From assembly GCA_028281865.1 (NCBI GenBank), contig JANQJB010000001.1:1-36555 (forward strand): a stretch of DNA of 36,555 bases. Reading direction: 5' to 3'. This document shows, one piece after another, positions 16,496 to 23,617 of this stretch. Made by a program: the position numbers and the translations under genes. This stretch comes from Marinagarivorans sp. (lineage in GTDB: Bacteria; Pseudomonadota; Gammaproteobacteria; Pseudomonadales; Cellvibrionaceae). Below the pieces are notes generated by a model. It worked only from the letters and a program-made list of their open reading frames with translations. It did no database searches and was not told the origin of the DNA. Every line of letters begins with the position of its first letter. Positions within the stretch are counted from its first letter, which is position 1.

Positions 16496-16527
16496 ACTCC
16501 AAAACCTAGCTCACTCCAAAACCTAGC
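16496..16527. repeat. 15-bp direct repeat with CTAG cores upstream of trpR
   Basis: ACTCCAAAACCTAGC occurs twice (16496-16510 and 16513-16527) with two bases between. Each copy contains CTAG, the core of TrpR half-sites and a rare tetramer in bacteria. They lie just upstream of the -35 box of the trpR operon. Confidence 0.6.
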
Positions 16528-16543
16528 CTAAACGCCCTCCAGC

Positions 16544-16579
16544 TTGACATCCTGCAGATTTGCGCTATCGTACTAGTAC
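16544..16579 (+). promoter_or_regulatory. trpR operon promoter and TrpR operator
   Basis: A perfect -35 TTGACA (16544-16549), a 16-base spacer and -10 TATCGT (16566-16571). The palindrome GTACTAGTAC (16570-16579), with the CTAG core seen in TrpR operators, covers the -10 end and the predicted start site. The start would fall near 16578, two bases before the trpR ATG. Confidence 0.7.
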
Positions 16580-16831
16580 ATGAATACAGAAAAAGTACTA
16601 ATCGATCGTCTCGTCGGTGCATTTCTCAGCGCTAATTCACCTGAAAAAATGCTTAATCGACTTGAAACTCTGCTGACATCTTCTGAATTAGATGCGATTG
16701 CCACGCGCCTGGAAATTTTAAGGCTTTTAAAACAGGGCTTAACACAAAGAGAAATAGCTAAACAACTCGGTGTCGGTATCGCTACGGTTACGCGCGGAGC
16801 AAGAGAACTTAAACAAGGAAACCTAGAATGA
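16580..16831 (+). CDS. trpR: Trp operon repressor
   Basis: 83-residue TrpR family protein. The helix-turn-helix reads LTQREIAKQLGVGIATVTRG, very close to the E. coli segment with GAGIATITRG. The preceding helix SELDAIATRLEILRLLKQGL contains the Arg of the tryptophan corepressor pocket. It is shorter than E. coli TrpR, lacking N- and C-terminal arm residues. There is no ribosome site before the ATG, and the promoter predicts a nearly leaderless message. Its TGA overlaps the trpE ATG, so repressor and target are made together; with an operator on the promoter this is an autoregulated tryptophan switch. In E. coli trpR lies apart from the trp operon. Confidence 0.93.
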   Translation: MNTEKVLIDRLVGAFLSANSPEKMLNRLETLLTSSELDAIATRLEILRLLKQGLTQREIAKQLGVGIATVTRGARELKQGNLE

Positions 16832-18216
16832 ATGCGCTTCCAAAAATTAAAATACCACGTAAACCCACTTACATTCGCATTACACACAGCTGCGATTTTT
16901 TCGAAATCTTTAAAAAAATCGAAAAATTATATAATCACTGTTTTCTACTCGAATCCTTAGGGGAAGAAAGTTATATCTCCCGCCATTCGCTTATCGGTTT
17001 TGATCCAGAAAAAATTATCACCGCCAACGGAAATACGCTTACCATCACAGAGCGTGATGGCAACAGCAGTGACTATCAATGCGATAACCCCTACTACGCT
17101 TTGCGCGAAATTGTTCCGCAAAATATTATTTCGCGAAAATACGCTGGCGGATTAATTGGCTACCTCGGCTACGACGCAATGAACTATTTCGAGCCGTGCT
17201 TATCGATAAAAAATAGTGAGTTATTTGACGCATTTAAGTTTGGTCTTTATACCGACGGCATTTTTCTCGACAAAATGACCGACGAGGTTTTTTATTTTTA
17301 CTATACGGAAAACCGTATCGAAAAAATAAATCAAATTATGGCAATGGAGTATCAGGGCGATGGTGATCTCGAAGTCTCAATAACCGGCGATACAATGACA
17401 AAGGAGCAACACTGCAATGCTGTAGACAAGGTAAAAACGGATATTATAGATGGCAAAGTTTTTCAGTGCGAAGTGGGGTTTAAAACGCGTTTGCGAATCA
17501 ATGGCGACACGATACGCATCTATCAGTCGTTGCGTGATATTAACCCCTCACCACAAATGTATTTTGTTAAATTTGATCAACAAAAATTGATTGGCGCTAG
17601 CCCAGAGCTGCTTTTTCGTCTACGCCAAGGTGAAATGGAGACTTATCCCTTAGCCGGCACGACTAAACGCGGTAACGATGAAACGCAAGACAGAGGGTTT
17701 GCCCGCACTTTACTTAATGACCCCAAAGAGATTGCCGAGCACAATATGATTGTCGATTTACATCGCAACGATATTGGACGTGTCGCACAATTTGGTACCG
17801 TTAAAGTCCGCAGCTTAATGGACATTAAACGTTTTAGTCACGTACAACACATTTCCAGTGAGATTGTCGGAATTATGTCTGACCAAGACGACATGTTCTC
17901 GGCCTTGGCCAGTAATTTTCCCGCAGGCACCTTGACTGGTGCACCCAAAATTGAAGCCATGAAAATAATAAACGAACTTGAAACCGATGGCAGAGGACCC
18001 TATGGCGGTGCTGTCGGTCACTTCGGTTTTAACGGGGATTGCACCTTCGCTATCCCTATCCGCACGGTTTTTGCAAATGGCGAAGACGCGTATGTACAAA
18101 CCTGTGGCGGTAATGTTTATGACTCCAATGCGGAAGACGAATATGAAGAGATTCAACGTAAATTCGCCGGTACAAAAAAAGTTTTGGATCAATTTATTAA
18201 GGAGTGTAATGCGTGA
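16828..18216 (+). CDS. trpE: Anthranilate synthase component I
   Basis: 462-residue chorismate-utilising enzyme that with TrpG makes anthranilate, the first committed step of tryptophan synthesis. PLAGT (Ala, not the Lys of PabB) points to TrpE rather than aminodeoxychorismate synthase. Other motifs are EHNMIVDLHRNDIGRV, FPAGTLTGAPKIEAM, YGGAVGHFGFNGDCTFAIPI and DSNAEDEYEEIQRKF. LLES (40-43) matches the tryptophan feedback site. The usual AGAGIVADS stretch reads CGGNVYDSN here. It overlaps trpR by four bases (ATGA) and trpG likewise (GTGA), so the three are translationally coupled. No trpD, trpC, trpB or trpA is present, so later steps are encoded elsewhere, or this is a second, dedicated anthranilate synthase. 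Confidence 0.92.
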   Translation: MNALPKIKIPRKPTYIRITHSCDFFEIFKKIEKLYNHCFLLESLGEESYISRHSLIGFDPEKIITANGNTLTITERDGNSSDYQCDNPYYALREIVPQNIISRKYAGGLIGYLGYDAMNYFEPCLSIKNSELFDAFKFGLYTDGIFLDKMTDEVFYFYYTENRIEKINQIMAMEYQGDGDLEVSITGDTMTKEQHCNAVDKVKTDIIDGKVFQCEVGFKTRLRINGDTIRIYQSLRDINPSPQMYFVKFDQQKLIGASPELLFRLRQGEMETYPLAGTTKRGNDETQDRGFARTLLNDPKEIAEHNMIVDLHRNDIGRVAQFGTVKVRSLMDIKRFSHVQHISSEIVGIMSDQDDMFSALASNFPAGTLTGAPKIEAMKIINELETDGRGPYGGAVGHFGFNGDCTFAIPIRTVFANGEDAYVQTCGGNVYDSNAEDEYEEIQRKFAGTKKVLDQFIKECNA

Positions 18217-18866
18217 ACATCCTAATAATCGATAATTATGACTCGTTCACCTATAACCTCTATCAAATGATTGGGGAAATCTTGACCCATGAAAAAAAGT
18301 GCGGTTCCATTCAAAATTTCAATATCAATGTGAAACGCAACGACGAGGTAAGTCTCGATTCGATTAAAAAATTCGCACCGGACCGCATCATTATTTCACC
18401 CGGCCCGGGAACACCTGAAGATGAGGACTATTTCGGAATTTGTGCTGAGGTAATTCTCAAACTCGGCAAAACGATTCCGCTACTAGGCGTTTGCCTCGGT
18501 ATGCAGGGTATCGCGCATGTATTTGGGGGTAAAGTCATAAAAGCAACACTACCAATGCACGGAAAAACCAGCCCAATAACTCACCAGGCCCTTGCACTGT
18601 TTAAAGACATACCCAATCCACTGGAAATTATGCGCTATCACTCCTTGATCGTGGAAAATGGCAGTTTACCAAACTGCCTCGCCATTACAGCCATCGTCGG
18701 ACAGCACGAAACAGATATACTGAGTCACCGAGACGCGCTTTTAAGCAAAGAAATCATGGCCATTCAGCACACCAAATTCCCTATATATGGAATTCAGTTT
18801 CACCCGGAGTCATTTGCGACCGAGGGAGGGAAAGATATATTGAGCAATTTCATTTTTATAAAATAG
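18213..18866 (+). CDS. trpG: Anthranilate synthase component II (glutamine amidotransferase)
   Basis: 217-residue class I glutamine amidotransferase that supplies ammonia to TrpE. It begins MNILIIDNYDSFTYNLYQMI, has the oxyanion region IISPGPGTPEDEDY, the catalytic Cys94 in LLGVCLGMQGIAH, and the His-Glu pair in YGIQFHPESFATEGG. The nucleophile elbow reads GVCLGMQ where most TrpG/PabA proteins have GxCLGHQ; the Met form is more familiar from HisH. The GTG start overlaps the trpE stop (GTGA). PabA-like dual use for folate cannot be excluded. A strong terminator follows at 18882. Confidence 0.9.
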   Translation: MNILIIDNYDSFTYNLYQMIGEILTHEKKCGSIQNFNINVKRNDEVSLDSIKKFAPDRIIISPGPGTPEDEDYFGICAEVILKLGKTIPLLGVCLGMQGIAHVFGGKVIKATLPMHGKTSPITHQALALFKDIPNPLEIMRYHSLIVENGSLPNCLAITAIVGQHETDILSHRDALLSKEIMAIQHTKFPIYGIQFHPESFATEGGKDILSNFIFIK

Positions 18867-18881
18867 TTGAAAATAATTGCG

Positions 18882-18915
18882 AAAAAAAACCGGTGATAAA
18901 TCACCGGTTTTTTTT
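18882..18915. terminator. Bidirectional Rho-independent terminator
   Basis: ACCGGTGA with TCACCGGT around a TAAA loop, flanked by eight A and eight T, so it works for both the trp operon (plus) and the convergent hsp20 gene (minus). Confidence 0.9.
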
Positions 18916-18919
18916 CAAT

Positions 18920-19402
18920 CTACGCTTCAGCCACTGATTCGTTTGAAGAATCGGTGAGATTAATTTTTTGATCCTTGGATCCGTCACCGATCGTAATTGA
19001 ACGAGGACGAAGTTGTTCAGGAATTTCTTTCACCAAAGTCAGCGACAGTAATCCGTCATTCAACTCTGCACCGACCACCTTAATATGTTCGGCTAAATCG
19101 AACTTACGTTCAAATGTGCGAAACGCAATTCCTCTATGGAGAAAGTTACTGGGTTCGCTGCGCTTTTCCTTTCGACCTCGAATTGAGAGTACGCCGCGAT
19201 CGACTTGAATATCGAGTTCATTTTTTGCAAAGCCAGCGACGGCTAAGCTAATCGAATATTCGTTTTCACCTGTGACTTCAATATTATAGGGTGGATAAGA
19301 ACTTGAAATTTGCTCGCCATGTAAAACGCTATCTAATAGTGATCCGAAGCGGTCAAATCCAATACTGTTGCGGTATAAAGGTGATAAATCTACTGTGTTC
19401 AT
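18920..19402 (-). CDS. Small heat shock protein, IbpA/IbpB type (Hsp20)
   Basis: 160-residue alpha-crystallin-domain chaperone that binds unfolding proteins. I chose the ATG at 19402 (MNTVDLSPLYRNSIGFDRFG) because GGAGGG lies 6 bases upstream and the frame further upstream is the 5' leader. The domain includes YNIEVTGENEYSISLAVAGF and HRGIAFRTFERKFDLAEHIK, with the IXI motif RSITIGD near the C-terminus for oligomer contacts. A near-perfect sigma-32 promoter and a ROSE-like thermometer lie upstream, so control by temperature at both transcription and translation is expected. Converges on the trp operon. Confidence 0.93.
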   Translation of the reverse strand: MNTVDLSPLYRNSIGFDRFGSLLDSVLHGEQISSSYPPYNIEVTGENEYSISLAVAGFAKNELDIQVDRGVLSIRGRKEKRSEPSNFLHRGIAFRTFERKFDLAEHIKVVGAELNDGLLSLTLVKEIPEQLRPRSITIGDGSKDQKINLTDSSNESVAEA

Positions 19403-19515
19403 AATGAACCCTCCAAATGAGCAATTAATTACGAAATACAGTTTCGTGCGCACTGAACTGCTTGTTTCAAAAAATCTCAGCATAAACAAGATCAAATGTG
19501 ACTCTTGTCAGCTTA
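19403..19515 (-). promoter_or_regulatory. ROSE-like RNA thermometer in the hsp20 leader
   Basis: The predicted leader of about 113 bases ends in TTGCTCATTTGGAGGG (19409-19424), where TTGCTC faces the ribosome site. This is the U(U/C)GCU plus GGAGG arrangement of ROSE elements, with a G opposite G. A second hairpin, ACGAAA with TTTCGT (19431-19447), lies just upstream. ROSE elements melt on warming and expose the ribosome site. Confidence 0.6.
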
Positions 19516-19522
19516 TTAGCAG

Positions 19523-19551
19523 ATATGGGGTTAGAGGGAATCGGTTTCAAG
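19523..19551 (-). promoter_or_regulatory. Sigma-32 heat shock promoter of hsp20
   Basis: On the minus strand, CTTGAAA and CCCCATAT are 14 bases apart, matching the RpoH consensus CTTGAAA-N13/14-CCCCATNT. The start site would lie near 19515. Confidence 0.85.
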
Positions 19552-19617
19552 TCCAAGACCAAAAACCTTATCAGAGACTAAGCGAAAACCAATAAAAGTA
19601 GTCATGGAATATCGGCT

Positions 19618-20106
19618 TCAACGTTTATGACCAGCGTCGCTGCGCGCATGCCCCTGCGCTATTTCTTCTTGTGTCGCCTCACGCACATCGACAACTTCCA
19701 TATTGTAAGTAAGCGTTTTACCTGCATAAGGGTGATTCATATCAACTGTCACCATAAATTTGCCTACCTTCTTAATGCGCGCGTGCATAGGGCCATTTTC
19801 GGTGTTGACGCTAATTATCTCACCGGGTGCGATACGCGGCACCCGATCAACCAGATGCTTTTTAGAAACTCTATCTTCCGCGCCCTCAACATATTCGCCG
19901 TAAGCATCCGCCGCGGGAACAGTAATCTCCTTCTTGTCTCCAGGCTCCAAACCCTCCAATGCTTGTTCTACAAGAGCAAATACATTGGCATGGCCGTGTA
20001 AATAGGCCAAGGGGTGATCTTCATCAAAAGTCGATTCTAATTTCTCACCCGTCTCATCGGTAAGACAATACTGAATTAATGCAACCCTATCTTTTTCAAT
20101 TTTCAT
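19618..20106 (-). CDS. slyD: FKBP-type peptidyl-prolyl isomerase, SlyD-like
   Basis: 162-residue cytoplasmic prolyl isomerase and chaperone. The FKBP half is split by an insert-in-flap chaperone domain: MKIEKDRVALIQYCLTDETG, LEGLEPGDKKEITVPAADAY, then GEYVEGAEDRVSKKHLVDRV and the insert, then VTVDMNHPYAGKTLTYNMEV. DMNHPYAGKTL is the return into the FKBP fold and is typical of the family. The long His/Cys metal-binding tail of E. coli SlyD is missing; only GHKR remains, so nickel handling is unlikely. The ATG at 20106 has AGGTGA 13 bases upstream, rather far. Confidence 0.9.
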   Translation of the reverse strand: MKIEKDRVALIQYCLTDETGEKLESTFDEDHPLAYLHGHANVFALVEQALEGLEPGDKKEITVPAADAYGEYVEGAEDRVSKKHLVDRVPRIAPGEIISVNTENGPMHARIKKVGKFMVTVDMNHPYAGKTLTYNMEVVDVREATQEEIAQGHARSDAGHKR

Positions 20107-20136
20107 TGATATTTTTGCTCACCTAAGCCCAATATT

Positions 20137-20158
20137 AAAAAACCGCAGTATAGACTGC
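20137..20158 (-). terminator. Weak terminator after the AddA-like gene or in the slyD leader
   Basis: The minus strand shows GCAGT-CTAT-ACTGC followed by GG and six T. The stem is short (5 bp). By position it lies between the end of the helicase gene and slyD, both transcribed leftward. Confidence 0.4.
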
Positions 20159-20167
20159 TTTACAATG

Positions 20168-23100
20168 CTAAACAAAATCGTTTTCCCCGTAGATTGACCA
20201 TTGACGAATAAGTGGAAAATAGAGTGCCGCCCTCACATTTTTATAGCCTAGAGCCTGTATCGCACTGCGATAAAGATAAAGCTGTGAAAAATACAAGTCT
20301 TTTTCTCTGTTAATAAAAGCGACTTGGTTTTCGCCGTTGTGAGGAAGACTTATCTTGTAATCAACGACCCACGTTTCATTTTTGTCATTAACAAATAGTA
20401 AATCAATTATTTTTTGTTTTATATTGCCATTTTCGCTATATTGAATTTTAAACTCTGTTTTTATTTTTCCACTTTGATTTAGCATCCACAATAATCGTTC
20501 GTCATCCAAGATATCAGTTACAGTCTTTTTTAACTCGTATAGCAACGGGTCCACTTTATCGCCGAACAAGCCCAAAGCTTCCAAACGTACACGCCAATAA
20601 GGTGCACGCCGTTCGATATCAAAACTATTTCTAGCGACCGGGTCCATTTTCGCAATATCCGATAAAATTTCGTGCACTAGTACACCGAATATTCGATCTG
20701 TTTCATCCTGGTATCGCAATAATTCCTCTAAGTGCTCGTTATTATAGTCACTTGGTGGAACATACCCCTGCAATATTTCATTGCGCGTCAATGCCGGAAT
20801 TATCCAGTTTTGAGAAAGACGTTTTAGTTTCTGGCTATTCTGATGTGGACTTTTATCATCGGCAAGCTGTTGCCCTTTCTCTTCGGAAATGCAATCGATG
20901 CCCTGCCAAAGATACGACAGCAACGATGAACTTGGCGGTGGTTTAAATCCTTTTTCAGTGTTATTCAATTCAGCACTTAAATACAAGCGCTGCACTGCAC
21001 GCGTACAACCCACATATAATAAACGACAGGCTTCCAACAACTCTTTCTTCTTTTTTTGAGATTTCAGGTAATCAAAAATTTTATGGCTGTCTTCGCCTGT
21101 CGCCGATCGAGGGGCAACAATTAAATTTTCTGCTCCCTGCAGGTTTAGGCGCTCCTCCCATAAAAACAGTGCCGAGTCTGCACCTCTTTTTTCCTTTGCC
21201 AAACCCGGCATAAATACAACATCAAACTCCAAACCCTTAGACTTATGAATCGACATAATTTGGACTCGATCTTCCGCTGTCGGGTCTGGCACTTGAACCA
21301 AACGTGCGATCGCCTCGTCAAGCGCATTGGGGCTTTCAAGCAAACCACCAATATCTAATGCCGACAAGCACTCGAAAAAAACATCAGATCGCTCGAGCTC
21401 ATGTTTTGTCTCCAAACAGGCTGGGCCAGCTAAGGAAACCCAAGCACCTTCAACCCAGTCGGCCAGTGGCAACCTTTGGCGCTGTTCAATGGCTTGATTA
21501 ATCACATCGTAAAAACGCGACAAACGTGCGAGCCCGTCACTCGAGATTTTTTCCTCTTGTCCGTCATCACCATTCTTTTCGTTCTTACCATCCTCAATCG
21601 CAGCAACAATACCCAACCAAACTATTTTCTCCCGTGCAATTATTTCCAGGTCCTTAAGCGTCATTCCACACCACGGCGCTCGAAGAATACTTAACCATGC
21701 AATTCGATTAGAGTAATCCAACAGCGCTTTAGTAAGCATGGTCAAATCTTGGATTATCGATGCGTCTTGCATCGGCTCAAGATTCACAGCGCGAAATGCA
21801 ATCGAAGCCTGCTTCAGTTGCTCAATGATCTTTTCGCCGTGCTTTTTCTGTCGTAATAAAATCGCAAATTTCCATTCCGGTTGCTCTTCCATCAAGCACT
21901 TAATTTTATCAGCGATAAATACCGCTTCGTCCTGCTGACCCTGATCCCCTGAAAAACCATGTATGCTCACAGGAGGGACTAGCGATTCTTCGTTAAATGC
22001 GCTCGACTTAGAAAATGTAACTGCACCAACAGTCATATCTTCACGACGCGGAAACGCATTAGCAAAAGAATTATTTACCCAATTAACGATCCCAGCCTGC
22101 GAGCGGAAATTGCTTGTGAGTTGTATCGACTCCAGTGCAATGTGACCGATCCCATTGTGCTTAGCAAACAGAAATAAACCCACGTTAGCACCGCGAAACC
22201 CATAGATACTTTGCATCACGTCACCAACGCAAAACAGCGTGCGCTCGTCATCCGGCAGCCAACCCTCGGTCAATTTCTGCAGCAAATGCAGCTGTGTCAA
22301 CGAAGTATCTTGAAATTCATCAACCAGGATATGTTGAATTTTGTAGTCTAGCCTCAAGGCCAAATCAGTTGGCTCACTTTCGTCACCCAGTGCGCGCAAA
22401 GCTCGCTGACTTACTTCGCTAAAATCGATCAACTTTTTTCGATTAAATACAACTTGTAAATGTGCCAATAAAATCGGCAAAAGCGCTGTGAGATCCTGTA
22501 AAATTTGCCACTGCTGTTCTCCATAGTATAGTGCTGGCCAATTTCTAACATCTGACAACAGCTCGAAAAGTCCGGGAATCTCTTGCAGTTGCTCAATAAG
22601 CTGAAGAGCTTGTTGTTTTTTTTCTTTTAACGCAATTTCGGCATTTTTATCATTTCCGCTGACAAGTTTGCCAGGAAAACCAATCTTTTTATCAACGGTT
22701 TTTCGCCAACTCCCTGTTTTAGTACAAACCAATTCGACCAAACCTAACCACAGTTCGAGATCGTTCTCATCCTCGTCAGGCAATTCCGATCGTTCAATTT
22801 CAATATTTAAACATTTGCTTATCGAATTTACCTTTTGTTCTCGCACTAAATTCGCTGCGGCAAATCCTGCTAGATTTAGCCAATGTAACTGCAGCTCTGG
22901 GCTGATAAGCTGTTTTATTTGCACCACCGTATCGGTAACAACTCGTCTTAGATTGTCCTCCAAAACATCACGCAAATTCGCAAATGTACTGGGGTTATCG
23001 AGCACGGGCAGCCATGTATCACGAGATCTAAGCAGGTTTAACAATAAACTCTCGAAAACATTAGCATTGTTGTCGAGGTGCTGAATAATATTCACTAAAG

Positions 23101-23617
23101 AACTCAACCAAGGAACATCGTCCTCTAAGTTGGCGTAAAGAGACACGATCGCTTCTTTGTAGAGAGGTTCAGGATCCTCGCTAACCTGTACGTCAAAACC
23201 TTGAAATGACTGCAACGGTAACGTTTTAGCTATTTGCGCACAAAAACTATCAAAGGTTGTTATCTTTAAACGATTGCTGTTATAAATTAATTGCCAGCTA
23301 TATCTTTTGTCCTGTCGTATTACTTGTTGAGCTAATTGCCAAGTCAACTTTTTATGTGCTTGCTCCGGTTCCGGTTCTAATCCGAGTTTTAGCGCTTCTA
23401 TTATGCGTTGGCGCATTTCCGCCGCCGCTTTGCGCGTAAACGTCATTGCTAATATATTTTCAGGTTTTTCTACACGACTTAGCAAAACAAGAATACGCTG
23501 AGTAAGCAATTCTGTTTTCCCGCTTCCAGCTGGAGCCTCACAAATAAATGATGTTGTTACATCAAGCGCGCGCTCGCGCTCCGCTAGGTCGACAAGCTTA
23601 ACCAACAGTATCACCAT
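20168..23617 (-). CDS. AddA-like UvrD-family helicase-nuclease (double-strand break repair)
   Basis: 1149-residue UvrD/RecB-type helicase. Walker A is APAGSGKT (28-35), motif Ia MTFTRKAAAEMRQRI, motif II ILVDEFQDTS (near 430), motif III FCVGDVMQSIYGFRG, motif IV LTSNFRS, motif V SIHKSKGLEFDVVFMPGL and motif VI LLYVGCTRAVQRL. A RecB-like nuclease domain closes the protein: IIDLLFVNDKNETWVVDYKI, with the active-site Asp and DYK near 1086, then SQLYLYRSA as the Q-x3-Y element. All nuclease residues I can check are present. The ATG at 23617 overlaps the end of the AddB-like gene by 20 bases. The pair should resect double-strand breaks in place of, or beside, RecBCD. Confidence 0.9.
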   Translation of the reverse strand: MVILLVKLVDLAERERALDVTTSFICEAPAGSGKTELLTQRILVLLSRVEKPENILAMTFTRKAAAEMRQRIIEALKLGLEPEPEQAHKKLTWQLAQQVIRQDKRYSWQLIYNSNRLKITTFDSFCAQIAKTLPLQSFQGFDVQVSEDPEPLYKEAIVSLYANLEDDVPWLSSLVNIIQHLDNNANVFESLLLNLLRSRDTWLPVLDNPSTFANLRDVLEDNLRRVVTDTVVQIKQLISPELQLHWLNLAGFAAANLVREQKVNSISKCLNIEIERSELPDEDENDLELWLGLVELVCTKTGSWRKTVDKKIGFPGKLVSGNDKNAEIALKEKKQQALQLIEQLQEIPGLFELLSDVRNWPALYYGEQQWQILQDLTALLPILLAHLQVVFNRKKLIDFSEVSQRALRALGDESEPTDLALRLDYKIQHILVDEFQDTSLTQLHLLQKLTEGWLPDDERTLFCVGDVMQSIYGFRGANVGLFLFAKHNGIGHIALESIQLTSNFRSQAGIVNWVNNSFANAFPRREDMTVGAVTFSKSSAFNEESLVPPVSIHGFSGDQGQQDEAVFIADKIKCLMEEQPEWKFAILLRQKKHGEKIIEQLKQASIAFRAVNLEPMQDASIIQDLTMLTKALLDYSNRIAWLSILRAPWCGMTLKDLEIIAREKIVWLGIVAAIEDGKNEKNGDDGQEEKISSDGLARLSRFYDVINQAIEQRQRLPLADWVEGAWVSLAGPACLETKHELERSDVFFECLSALDIGGLLESPNALDEAIARLVQVPDPTAEDRVQIMSIHKSKGLEFDVVFMPGLAKEKRGADSALFLWEERLNLQGAENLIVAPRSATGEDSHKIFDYLKSQKKKKELLEACRLLYVGCTRAVQRLYLSAELNNTEKGFKPPPSSSLLSYLWQGIDCISEEKGQQLADDKSPHQNSQKLKRLSQNWIIPALTRNEILQGYVPPSDYNNEHLEELLRYQDETDRIFGVLVHEILSDIAKMDPVARNSFDIERRAPYWRVRLEALGLFGDKVDPLLYELKKTVTDILDDERLLWMLNQSGKIKTEFKIQYSENGNIKQKIIDLLFVNDKNETWVVDYKISLPHNGENQVAFINREKDLYFSQLYLYRSAIQALGYKNVRAALYFPLIRQWSIYGENDFV

